A DNA stretch of 64,000 nucleotides, from positions 23,456,501-23,520,500 of the forward strand of contig BSBM01000753.1 of assembly GCA_027924585.1 (NCBI GenBank), in the 5' to 3' direction. The notes beneath the pieces are model-generated. The model saw only the letters and a program-made list of their open reading frames with translations. It ran no database searches and was not told the origin of the DNA. The position numbers and the translations under genes were made by a program. Position 1 is the stretch's first letter. Each line of letters opens with the position of its first letter. Of the stretch, positions 12,839-22,916 are shown in pieces. The stretch is from Larix kaempferi. Taxonomy: Eukaryota; Streptophyta; Pinopsida; Pinales; Pinaceae.

Positions 12839-12913
12839 ATGGTGTTGCAATGGAGTAGGACTGTTGTTGTCCTTTGCGTTATGTTGTTGCTTGTTTATAT
12901 TCTGCATGCACAG
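12839..12913 (+). CDS. Methylesterase-like gene, exon 1 (hydrophobic leader)
   Basis: Starts with ATG at 12839 and ends at a strong donor CAG|GTAAGA, phase 0, encoding 25 residues. The segment VVVLCVMLLLVYILHA is a typical signal peptide or anchor core after a short basic start. Most plant MES proteins are cytosolic and lack such a leader, so secretion or membrane targeting is an inference from this exon. Confidence 0.7.
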
Positions 12914-13050
12914 GTAAGAAATCCCAAAACTTCAGCAGCCTCCGCTGTTCTGTTCTGTTTTTTGCTTTGGATTTCTGAATAGCAAGAAAGCAATGATGGA
13001 GTCCCATGATAAGGTGATCTGAGCTTTTTATTTCTTCTAAAATTGATTAG

Positions 13051-13281
13051 GAAGGAGAAGGAATGCAACAACATTTTGTGTTGATACATGGACTTGGGCA
13101 TGGAGCATTGTCCTGGTATAAAATTGTCACTCTGCTTAAACAAAAGGGGCACAAAGTGGCTACCCTAGCTCTCACCTCCAATGGAATAAACAGGGCAGCC
13201 TGTACAGATCAAGTCAATTCAATCTCACACTATGCAGAGCCACTGCTACAATATATCACCAACCTTGACAATGATGAGAAG
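13051..13281 (+). CDS. Methylesterase-like gene, exon 2
   Basis: Acceptor TTGATTAG|GAAGGA after a 137 bp intron, 77 codons, donor GAGAAG|GTACTT, phase 0 at both ends. It encodes the strand with FVLIHGLGHGALSWYK, the KVATLAL strand and the helix leading to DNDEK, all at the positions expected for MES proteins. No stop interrupts it. Confidence 0.85.
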
Positions 13282-13403
13282 GTACTTGGATTGTCTGAAA
13301 TATAACTTGTCATTCGTAGGTTTGGGAACTATTACTCTAAAGCAAAACAGAAGACAGGACTTTTGATGTCCTAAGCAAGTTATGAATATTGGAAGTTTAC
13401 ATG

Positions 13404-13408
13404 ATGGT
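13404..13408 (+). other. Target-site duplication, left copy (ATGGT)
   Basis: ATGGT immediately precedes the LTR start TGTTGGCGGG and is repeated exactly at 25948-25952 after the other LTR. This defines the insertion to the base. Confidence 0.95.
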
Positions 13409-14452
13409 TGTTGGCGGGCAAAACTACCCTATAGCAAGGAAACTAATCCTATCAACTAGGATGGGGTGACAGGTAAGTGTATTAATTGTAGTGCAGAGAT
13501 ATTTATGAAAATAAATGAGTTGTAGACCTTGAGAACATACCTTTTAACCGGCGTTCGATCCTAGCTTTTATTTGATCCCACGTTCAGTCCTCAAATCCAC
13601 CTTCTATTCAGTAAACCTGCAAAACAAACACCTTTCTCAGCGTATCTTGGACAATATATAATGTTTGAAAGAAACGAAAGCAATGTTAAACATGCGATAT
13701 TGACCAAAACAGATCCAAATTAAGATATTATTTCAGAAAAAACATTTAAGTTGGAACAAGAAAGACACTTCAACCTTTATTGTCAAATGTAAATTGATGT
13801 ACAAGTATACCTGACTTTGCGACAGGTTCCTACAGCTTGATTCTGGGCTCTTGCTCTTCTCTGGCTTGGATATCTTCAGCATCAACTCCTCCAATGCAAG
13901 TTTCTCTTTTTGATCTTTATGTCTCTAAGTTTCTCCATCTATCCATCTAACCTTTCTCTTTAGTCTTCCTTGTATTTATAGGATCAGAGAAGTAGTTCAG
14001 GTCGATATATGGTTATGGAGGAAGTTGGGGAAGTTGGGAAACTACCAGCAACTAATCCTCCTCATGAAATTAATTATTTTTTAATCATCTTTTGAGATGT
14101 ATGCTACTATTGTTCAGTGAAGTAGCGTTTAGGGCGCAACTTTAGTGCTTGTCAACTAGCGCTCATCGATTTTTAAATGTTGAGCGCTACTATGCTGAGA
14201 AGGAGTAGCGCTTATAAGGAATTGAGCGCTACTATTATACACCGGAGTAGCGTACAGGCGCTAGTCTATTTAAGTAGAGTAGCGCTCATATCTCAGAATG
14301 ATATTTTTAGGGTTTTTTCAGTAAATGTCAGGAAATGGAGTAAGTCAAAGTATCATCTAAGGTCAACATGCTCCTCCATCCAAGTTGTCCTTTTGTGTGA
14401 TCAACAACTCAAGATGATCACGGACGGAGAGGTGCAAGTTTGACCTATAACA
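13409..14452 (-). repeat. 3' LTR of the Tat-like element
   Basis: 1044 bp; on the minus strand it starts TGTTATAGG and ends CCGCCAACA. A TATTTATA word at 13973-13980 reads TATAAATA on the minus strand. The plus-strand segment 14100-14290 holds five or more GCGCTAC/GTAGCGC inverted words. Confidence 0.95.
14100..14290. repeat. GCGCTAC/GTAGCGC hairpin cluster in the LTR
   Basis: GAGCGCTACTAT and AGTAGCGCTTAT alternate through this segment, so neighbouring copies can pair into stems of 8-12 bp with 8-15 base loops. The same cluster occurs in the other LTR near 25595-25785, where several copies have decayed by C-to-T or G-to-A changes. Confidence 0.75.
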
Positions 14453-14463
14453 GATCCCCCCTA
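14453..14463 (-). other. Polypurine tract of the Tat-like element
   Basis: On the minus strand AGGGGGGATC directly abuts the 3' LTR start TGTTATAGG. This is where plus-strand DNA synthesis is primed in LTR elements. Confidence 0.8.
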
Positions 14464-15789
14464 ATGTGTGAGGTCAGAGGGAAATGATGAGCGAAATACA
14501 TTATAATCCAAAGCCAGAGGAGGAGCAAAGAACCGCAGAAAATAAGTTACAAGAACACCTGCAACAAAGATCAAGGTCAGTTAGCAATTACATCTTTCAC
14601 ATCATATAGATGTGCAGTGTGATACAACATGATCTTCGATACATAACAAGGAGATGTATATATAGCATGGCCACTTGGAATACAAGCGTGGATCCATGTC
14701 AAACAGAGAGATCATAGCCATAACAAAAAACTGGATCTATGTCTCATGGAGAGCCGAATATAAGTGAGGCTCAGTCTTGCGCAACTTGGATGATAACAAA
14801 ATGAGGTAATTTCATCCAAAATCCCAAGGTCTTCATCCAAAATAACTCTAAGTACAAACCCTAACCATGTGAATAGATGAGCTGACAGTCGAACACAGGG
14901 GGGTATCGTTTGATTACCGATCATTGATGTATACCGTTAACAAACGCAAGGACTTCCACCGATAATGATGATGGGGTCCAAGGTACCAAGTACGATCTGC
15001 CAAGTGTGAATAGATGGACTTGGAGTCGAACACTTGGGAATCCTGTCGAAGAAGAGACATTGATGTATTCTCATCATTCAATAGCGAGGAAAATTGCCAC
15101 TGGTGACTGCAATTTCCAAGGTACTAATCGAAACTATAAACTTCATTCCCAGAATAAAATGAGTTGATGTCAATGGGAAGAAGTTCGTTGGAAGGGAGGC
15201 CTTAAGGCATCCTCCATCATCCAACTCTAGGGACACTCAACTGGTAAGAGCTGATATGGAATAATATGTTATAAGACTGACACTAGGAAGGCCAACACAT
15301 GAGGTCAAGATAAACTGCAGAATGGCCGACACAGGGTATATCCTTGAACATTGAGGACGACACAAGGTGACTTAGGCAGTTTCTGACATAATGGGGTAAA
15401 TAATAAGTCTGAAATGTAAGAGACATTATCAGACCCTCCATATGGTTGGAAGAATAACCAACTAGGGGAGTAAACAACTCGGAGCAAAGGTTCACCCTGA
15501 GGTCAAAAACTAAACCCAACCGACAAGATAGACTCAAGTAGGTGCTATATTCAAGGATAGAACTGACTGAATTGCCTTTGACAATGAAGATATGATAGGT
15601 CTTTCCCATCCCTTATTCTTTTTAGATAAAAGAATACATTTCTTGTTGTTTTAATGAGTCCAAGAAAGAATGAAAACTCAATAGATCCAACCATGTAAAA
15701 AGTTTAACGAGCCCATGGGAGGAAGACTCGGGACCTTCTTCATTATTTATAGAGTTCAAAGAAGAGATAGAAGATTACTCTATATTACT
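14464..15789. other. Non-coding 3' region of the Tat-like element
   Basis: No domain found. The phrase GTGAATAGATG...GTCGAACAC recurs about 140 bp apart (near 14868 and 15007), which suggests a degenerate tandem unit. Confidence 0.5.
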
Positions 15790-16160
15790 GATCTCTGGAT
15801 TTTAATATTGAGCTGAGATCTGTTCTTGCTCACCGGTGTTTTCAATTTTTAGGAGTCTGAAAAACTTAAACAATAACTCCATATATCTGCTCGTGGATTT
15901 TAGTATCGAGCCCAAGCAGATTAATGCTCGTCGGTGTTCCTGTAGTCTGAAAAACTTAAACAATCCTCTTTTCACCTATCCGTGGATTTTATATCGAGCC
16001 CGGATTGGTCTGTGCTCAGTGGTGTTTTCTTGTTTATAGAGTTGAAAAACTTAAACACTCCTCTACTTATACTCTCATGGATTTCGCATCGAGCCCGAGT
16101 AGGTGAATGCTCGCTTGGTATTTTCATGTTTAGAGAGCCTGAAAACCCTAAAGAAAGGCT
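15790..16160. repeat. About 94 bp tandem repeat, four copies, inside the Tat-like element
   Basis: Each unit carries GGATTTTA-TATCGAGCC, then GCTCG-CGGTGTTTTC and CTGAAAAACTTAAACA. Copies start near 15797, 15894, 15982 and 16078. Identity between units is about 75-80% by eye. Confidence 0.8.
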
Positions 16161-16944
16161 CCAAAATGTCCTTTTTCGTGTAGTTAGTCTCCTTCCCCGA
16201 AAAAGTATAAAACAATGGAAGAAGAACTCTTCTAGCGTATACAAAAGTATACCTAGAGTATACCTTTTCCGTAGTTAATCCACCTAGGCCCGGAAAAGGG
16301 GTAATTCTATACCTGAGTGGATGAGCCTTCGATTACTTTAACGAGCTCGAAGAGGACAAGCTTTCTTGGCAATCTTGTTTAGGTTTAAATAGTCCAAACA
16401 AGAGCTTAAAATGACTTAAAAGTCAGCTTCTAGGATCATAGCTTCATACTCTACCAAAACTAGGTCTTCAACAAAATATTAGTCGATGCGGCAAAAAATC
16501 TCGAATGATATATGAATTTGAACTATTTAACTAGTTGACAAGTTCTATCATCAAGAGTTTTTAAACTTAGGAGATGAATCCTACAAAAATTAAATGAAAA
16601 TTGAGGTTGGATTAGTATTGTACCATATGTGTGTTTCAATTGATTAATTAGATATTTTTTGAAAATTTTGAAACTATAGAAAATTAAACAATGGTGGGTA
16701 AAAATCAAACTCCAATTCATATATATAATTTCATTTTAAAAATCAATTTCCAAATTGTTTTGTAGGGCAAAGATTGGGGCAACCTTTTGCATTTTCAAAT
16801 CTCCGTGGCGATCAAACCAAACATCCAAACGTCGTTCTTCTTCCACCAAGTAAGTTAGAATTCACCCTACTTGCATTTTCATGGTTTAGTTTTAATTTTT
16901 TGAGGAAAAAATTGCTTGCAACGTGATGCTCACAACCTTTGCTG

Positions 16945-17058
16945 CACGGGCGCTACTGTGTAACAATAGCAGTAGCGTGTAAACGTGATGGGTGCTACTG
17001 TGCTAAAGTAGAGTAGCGCCCATACGTGACTGTGTAGTATACACAGTAGCGCTCACTC
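16945..17058. repeat. GCGCTACTGT/ACAGTAGCGC hairpin cluster upstream of the PMD gene
   Basis: Alternating words GGCGCTACTGTG, GCAGTAGCG, GTGCTACTGTGC, AGTAGCGCCC and ACACAGTAGCGCTC lie 55-170 bp upstream of the PMD start codon. They match the clusters in the LTRs and in the gag leader. Confidence 0.75.
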
Positions 17059-17067
17059 TTGAAAACC

Positions 17068-17073
17068 TATAAA
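17068..17073 (+). promoter_or_regulatory. Possible TATA box of the antisense PMD gene
   Basis: TATAAA lies 46 bp upstream of the ATG at 17114, right after the hairpin cluster. A pyrimidine-rich stretch ending TGTAG directly before that ATG could instead be a splice acceptor, with the true promoter further upstream. Confidence 0.3.
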
Positions 17074-17113
17074 CAAGCGCTGAGACTCAAAGAATTTTCA
17101 TTTTTTGTGTAGG

Positions 17114-18351
17114 ATGGTTCTTCAATGGAGGGAGAGAGAACATGAGGACATGGATAGGTTGGCCATGCAAGATCTAGCCACTCTTCATGCTCTCCAAAGA
17201 TGCGGTTTATTGAAGTTTTACTAAACCGTAAACATGAGGGCCTTCAACAAACTGTTTCGAAGACTTATTCAGTACTGGGATGTGGATACCAATACTTTTG
17301 TCATCCATGGGAAAACTTTAGAGCTTACATTTGATGACATATACTTCATTACTGGTCTCTCACGGAGAGGAGATGTAATCAATTTGAAAGGGTCTTCTCG
17401 TGTGGGTGTAAGATCTGTGCAAGAGTACGTGAATTCATATTGTATTGCCGGATCAGAGAAATCAGGAAGCCAAGTCTTGATTTCAACCATTGAAGGCCTC
17501 CCCTTGAAAGTGATAGTGAGAATGATCAACCGGGTGGCAGGTAGTGCATCACTACACTTAGCTTCCAGGCACTCTATCCATATTGGTGTACAATGCTTAC
17601 ACGGTCATGTCTATGATTGGTGTACTAGTTTACTGGAAAACATGAAATATCAATTGACACGTTGCAAATCCGACACAATGAAGAATTTTGGGTACGGTAG
17701 TATTTTGTGTACTTTCTTCTTTGAGAGGATTCCTGCTATGAGTTTGGGGATGCCTCTACCTCAAGTTAACCCCCGTGATCCCAGACCAGGCCGTTGGGGT
17801 GACATATTCCTCCGCCAGGGTGGTGGGGAAAGTCACTACTGTTATCATACTAATGATTTCTGGGGGTGGTGGGAGAGGCAAGTTCCCGCTTTCGAGCAGT
17901 TTCCATATGCTGGATTGGATTTCCTTCATGATCCAAAACTGGTGCTTCCTCCAGGTGGAGCCTGGGGAGATATTGGTATGCTTAAATTTTGAGAATTATT
18001 TAAAAAAATTTCAAACTTTTCAAGTATTTGATTTTTATGAATGAATTTTGATGTGCTAATCAAGTGTCATATGCAGATCTTGGGCCTGTTCGTCCTAAGG
18101 GAAATCCTACCATCTTTGTGAGGCCAGCTGATATTGCTGCAGCAGATGCTATGTTGGGGACCTTAGAGAGAAAAATGAGTCGGTTGACTCACGAAGTTCC
18201 TGCATGCCGTATGGATCAGATACCTATTGATATGCAGGAAGATGTTGTTGGGGTGCCCCTAGCATGGCTTAGGGTGCTGCAAAAGATAGCTAGGCTAGTC
18301 ATATGCTATCGCAATGCAGTAGATGATGATGATGTCCCTCCTTCTCCATAG
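17114..18351 (+). CDS. Plant mobile domain (PMD) protein, antisense within the Tat-like element
   Basis: Exon 1 runs to 17975, the GT-AG intron is 17976-18076 (GTATGC to ATGCAG), and exon 2 runs to the TAG at 18349-18351. The join G|AT restores Asp in frame. The PMD signature is LELTFDDIYFITGLSRRG followed by an aromatic-rich helical region (WWERQVPAFEQFPYAGLD) near the exon end. PMD proteins include MAIN and MAIL1, which act in transposon silencing and genome maintenance; many PMD copies reside in mobile elements. A conserved N-terminal segment starts at ATG 17114, but TAA at 17222-17224 interrupts it. A downstream ATG at 17234 in the same frame gives 338 residues, leaving the rest open. The gene is convergent with the RNase H remnant that ends at 18532. 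It occupies the interval between pol and the 3' LTR where antisense extra ORFs are known in some Tat elements. Confidence 0.75.
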
Positions 18352-18531
18352 GAGAGGGATACATTCTATGTATATATTTTTGAGGCTACTATGCTAAGTT
18401 TTTGTACTTTTATGACTTGACTTGATAGACTTGTGACCCAAAACTCATATATTTTTTGATATAGTATCGGCTATATACAGTATTGGTTATTTACATGTGT
18501 ATGTGTTTGAATTTTATGTGTGCAATGTTTT

Positions 18532-19007
18532 TTATGAAAGTGTATGATGCAAATGCCAATCTAACACATAGTTTGCTAAAGAATCAATTAATGCATTTAA
18601 ACTTCTTGGAATGTGTTCATATATAATAGAATCAAATTGTCTTTCCAATAGTCTAACTCGTAGAAACTGACGTAGCAATCCAGGATCCCTAATATGATAG
18701 ACACATGTTAACTGAAATACAATTAATTGTGAGTCAAGTCTTACCTCCAAATGTGAAATGCCATAACTGAGAGCATTTCGGAGAAGTTCTATAACTGCAT
18801 TGTATTCAGCCATATTATTCGTGGTAGGACCCAAACAAACCCCCCCCAAGAGACAAGTTGGCCAGCAGGTGAATAAATGACCCAAGCTGCTGCATCCAAC
18901 TGACAGGTGTGGCGACTGGCGCCATCAGCAAATCCTAAAAAATGTTCGGTTGACATCTGGTACACGAAACGAAAAACACACATAAGATTAACTAATGAGC
19001 ATAACAA
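18532..19007 (-). pseudogene. Tat-type additional RNase H domain (aRNH)
   Basis: Minus-strand peptides FLGFADGASR, AAWVIYSPAGQLV, then TTNNMAEYNAVIELLRNAL, LEVRLDSQL and NALIDSLANY give the complete RNase H order, with acidic residues in FADGAS, MAEYNA, RLDSQ and LIDSLAN. Tat-lineage elements carry this archaeal-type second RNase H downstream of the usual RT-RNase H. The frame slips within a run of eight C at 18840-18847 (plus strand), so it is not one open frame. No RT or first RNase H precedes it and no integrase follows. Confidence 0.8.
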
Positions 19008-19076
19008 AAACTAGCTTTACAAAAATATACAGCTATGTTACAAGAAAAAGTATGTCAGCCTAAGCGTAATACTTTT

Positions 19077-19790
19077 TTAGGTAGGGTCAATGCCTAGATC
19101 CTCCTCGTGAGGTCGGGAAAAGATGTCATAGAAATCACAGAAAAGATTAGTATACGGAATGATCTCATCGAGATAACATCCTGTTTCAATACAAATGTTT
19201 CCGGTGAACCTAGTGAAAATGTTCACCAGCAAGGTATTCAATCTATTCTCTTCAACAAAACCAACTTGTGAGGAAATGAAATTAGTATTTTCACTAGGTG
19301 TTGGACAAAATTCGCCTCTCTCTATCAAGTTAAGAAAAGGAAACAAGAAGGACCCGGGATCTATATGTTCACAAGGATGGTCCAGGCCGGTCATGGTTTC
19401 TAACATTTCCTCCTCTGAAGGTAAAGTGGTATCTGAAATGTCAAGAGAGTGGATCGGATCCGGTGACTGAGTAGTAGCACAATCTATATTTGACTCAAAA
19501 GACACCAATGGAGTCAACATATGTTCTGTTGCAGTTTGATAAGAATCCAGGTGGGTAACTTATGCAACAGGGATGGGCACGGAGGGGTTTGTATTAGTTG
19601 GGAGAAACCCAGAATCAGTTGTTAAACTAACCATGGAAGTTTCAGACGATGAACATCCCTTAGTACCAACGAATAAGGTAGGAGCCGGTAGGTCAAAAGT
19701 GCCAATTAATGACGCGTACAGTCCTGCTCCTAAACTCTCACGAAGTGGGGTGGTTTGATCAATTAATGGAACTGTGGTCTTTGAAGAAGT
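19077..19790 (-). pseudogene. Pre-RT linker of the pol polyprotein, truncated before RT
   Basis: The minus-strand frame continues from the protease after TAG at 19791 and TAA at 19560. It is acidic and ends YDIFSRPHEEDLGIDPT just before TAA at 19077. In Tat and Athila polyproteins a similar stretch (FADVFAWSYxDxPGIDP-like) sits directly in front of the reverse transcriptase. Here about 70 bp of unrelated sequence and then RNase H follow, so the RT core was lost precisely after this point. Confidence 0.6.
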
Positions 19791-19793
19791 CTA

Positions 19794-20396
19794 GTTGTTT
19801 CTCTGAGTTAAAGAAAGTTGATCGACTGTAACGATCTTACCTTCAAATGGGAACATGACAACTCGAAAAACTGCCGATGCAATGGCTCGCATGGCATATG
19901 TCCAACTCCTGCCCAATAACATATTGTAATCAAGCGGAGCGTCCAGAACTTCTACTTCTACAGCAACTGTCTTACCAACCAATGTGACATCAAATGATGG
20001 AAAAACCCCATGTGGACGGAAAGTTCTGCCATCAAATGCAGTAAGCAGTGTATTAGAAGGGGTTAACTCAGGGGAACGTAAATCTTTCCAACAGGAAATT
20101 GACATTACGCAAGTCGACACGCCCTCATCTATGATAGCTCGTCTGATGGTCATTGGACCATGAACGACTTCAATTTGAAGAGAAACGTGGTAGGGCAACC
20201 GGTGTTTGACATCAGTCATATCAAATCGCGCAGACATGTTAGAGGATTCCATACTTCCAGTGGCTTCCAGAAGTGCATTCCATTGTAAAGGACAACTTTG
20301 CAAGACTTCTAAAGTAGACATGGCACAAGGGGTGTGGGCTAAATCTTCCACCACGTTGTAGTTGGAAGCGGCCCGAGTGTTGGGATTGTGCGATGC
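19794..20396 (-). pseudogene. Retroviral-type aspartic protease of the Tat-like element
   Basis: Minus-strand frame with AIIDEGVSTCVMS at the active-site loop (D-E-G-V-S; usual form D-S/T-G-A-S), then TLLTAFDG, FDVTLVGKTV and DYNMLLGRSW, the flap and second ψ-loop (LLGR) typical of plant Ty3/gypsy proteases. It processes the gag-pol polyprotein inside virus-like particles. Length from the active site to LLGRSW is normal. It shares one frame with gag, separated only by a TGA at 20397-20399. Confidence 0.8.
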
Positions 20397-20399
20397 TCA

Positions 20400-22916
20400 T
20401 TTCAAGACACCTTTCGGGATCTTGGGCATTGGGTCCACAGGTATGTGGAGTAGAGTGGAGGATTCTGGAATCTCTTTATCCTTTTTCTGTGCGTCCGGGG
20501 TATAGTTCCTGGCTCTCGTTTGTAAGAGTGCATCCGAATTAACCATGTTAATAAAAGTTTGATCAACCGTAGCATGTGTAGTGCCCCGAGTGTTGGAGGT
20601 GCCAAAAGTTGAGCTCTGCCCTTTAGGGAATGGGTCTTTCAGTACGGCAGGATTCTTTTCTCTTAAGAGTTTCTGGGCTTCTTCAAGCAGAGGGCATTGG
20701 TGAGTAAGGTGGTTCTGCTTGCAAAGTTTACAAGGGAACTTAACCTTCTTTTCCTCTTTGTTACCCTCTTCGGCATTCTCTTTTTTGGGATTTTGTTGGT
20801 TCCCCTCTCTTTTCTTGCCCTTCTTTTTGTTATTGGGCTGCCGAGGGCCCTTTTGATTGTTCTGAACTTGGTTGACAGGCTCAGAAGTAGAAGGAGAGGT
20901 TGTGACGGAAGAAACATCTGCAGTAGACTATTTGAGAAATAAGGCATGAACCTGTTTGGTCAATGCTTCGAAAGCTGCAGAGTCAACTGAACCCACTATG
21001 TTGTCCGCATGTGGTCCAGGTTTAGGTCTACTCAGATCGATATTCGATCGCGGTGCATCAGGTATAATCTCATACAATAACCCAGATTGTGCATAAACGA
21101 GATCTAACTGCTGGGTCCGTAGGATGGCTTCTTCTTCGTTAGATACTCCAAATCTAGCTACTTCCTTAGAAATATAAGGAAGGAGTGATTTCAAATACCA
21201 CTCAAGAAGGAATTTTGGACGTATGTTGGCCTTAATAAGCCTCTTCCATCTTCGCCACTTCTGAATGTGATCAGATAAATGAGTGGCTTTATTTTGCCTA
21301 AATGTAGACAAAAGGTCAGTTCCGGCATCATACCGAACATGAAGTTGGAAGTGATTAGAAAAAACAGTCGCGAGATCCCCAAAATTAGAGAATGTAGCTG
21401 CAGGTAACTCAATGTACCATTTGGCTGCAGCACCGGTTAAAGTCCTTTGGAACAGTCTCAATCTAATGGAATCTTCATTTAATGAATTCGAGGAACACCA
21501 TAAGTGGAAAGTAGTGACATGGTCACCAGGGTCTTCACCTGCTTTGCCTTCGAACTTTGGAATGTCCAAAGTTAACTTGGTAGGAACTGATGGCCATGTA
21601 GCATTATGATACACTGGATCGTTGGTCAGTTTGGAAATATCTGCCAAATTTAAAGTTTCTAAAAATGGTAAACGAGGCCAGTAAGACGGTACTTGATAAG
21701 TTGGGGTCGAAAAAGGGGAACCACCCATAGTTTGACCCATGAACTACTGGTAGGGGTTGCCCCCAGCTGTCTGCTGGTAGGGGTTTCCCCCAACCATCTG
21801 TTGATAGTGGTTGCCCCCAGCCATATGCTGATAGGGGTTTCCACCTACCATCTGTTGATAGGGGTTGCCCCCAGCTACTTGTTGGTAGGGGTTGCCCCCT
21901 GCTATCTGTTGTTGCACGAAAGAATTATTGAAATTTACCCACCCATATGAAAGTGGATTAGTGCTCTGTGGGTTCGTCCACTATGGCAGGGTGTTAGCCC
22001 CGCCATATTGTTGGTTAAAAATATTACCCCCTCCCCCTGAAAATAAAGAAAAAGGGGCATTACCCGTAGGCATATTACATTGATTCATGTTGGGACCTGC
22101 AAAGGTATTGAAACCAGTAGTAGCTGATGTAGACGGTGTGGTCATGGTACTCATGACAGGCACGGTTGCAGAAGCACTTGGCCCTACAGCAAGTGTGGAA
22201 ATCCAAGTACTGGGTATCTGATATAATGGTTGAAAAGCAGGAGGTGTTGCTAAATTGGCTGTACTGCTAGGTCCAACAGTAGGTGTAGGGATAGATGCCA
22301 TCGTTGTTGAACTTGGGATACCTAATGTACTAGTATTAAAACTGAAAGACAGAGTAGACACAGAGGTTGTCTGTTCCTGACTTGGCATAGCAGTAAAAGA
22401 AGGATTTACTGTGTTAGTGTTCATACCTATGGTGGGAGTTTGTGTAACTCCCTGTTCACCTCCTAGAGTAGACATCAGATGTCCAGGCAAGGAATTATAT
22501 GCACTGTAATGGAGCTGCTGGAAACCAACAGGCAACAGAAGCAGATTTCTAGGATTGGTCAGAGGAGGATTGAAGGGAGTGCTATACTCCACAGAAGTAA
22601 GATCTTCAATCTCAACTGAACTAAAGTGTCGTTGATCTGGGGTACCTGGTTGTGGTTCCTCAGGAACCTCTATTTCAGGGTTTTCTATTGTTGTTTGTTT
22701 TTCTTCAGGAAACTCAACTTCAAGTGGTAATTCCTCAGGAATTCCTACTTCAGGATTTTCCGTTGTAAAAATTTCCTTAGGAAATTCTGTTTCAGGAATG
22801 GTTTCTGAAGAAACACTGGGGTTTACCTGCTGCCGTCTAGCTGGTTGTAAAGGTTTTGTTCTAACTAGTGGAAGGTTTTGAAACTTTCTCGATCTACGAA
22901 GTTCTTGATTCTCTGT
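20400..22916 (-). pseudogene. Gag polyprotein of the Tat-like element
   Basis: A single minus-strand frame runs from about 22916 with stops only at 21981, 21744 and 20928. Order: a Pro/Glu-rich N-terminal region (PEIEVPEEPQPGTPDQ), a Ser/Thr/Pro-rich stretch, about six repeats of YQQMVGGNP, the capsid-type retrotrans_gag domain (KLTLDIPKFEGKAGEDPGDH, then AAAKWYIELP), a Lys-rich segment, and a zinc knuckle CKLCKQNHLTHQC near 20710. Gag packages the element RNA. No in-frame ATG is visible upstream; AATCACAG at the 5' edge looks like a splice acceptor, so gag may be made from a spliced RNA. Long pre-capsid regions occur in Tat elements. Confidence 0.85.
21747..21905 (-). repeat. 27 bp coding minisatellite in gag (GGNPYQQ repeats)
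   Basis: Six tandem 27 bp units on the minus strand encode variants of the nonapeptide QQMVGGNPY. The period is a multiple of three and the frame is kept throughout. Confidence 0.9.

Noticed and set aside
19195-21609. Plus-strand open frames of 60-90 codons opposite gag and protease
   Set aside because: They are antisense shadows of the minus-strand gag-pro frame with no domain of their own.
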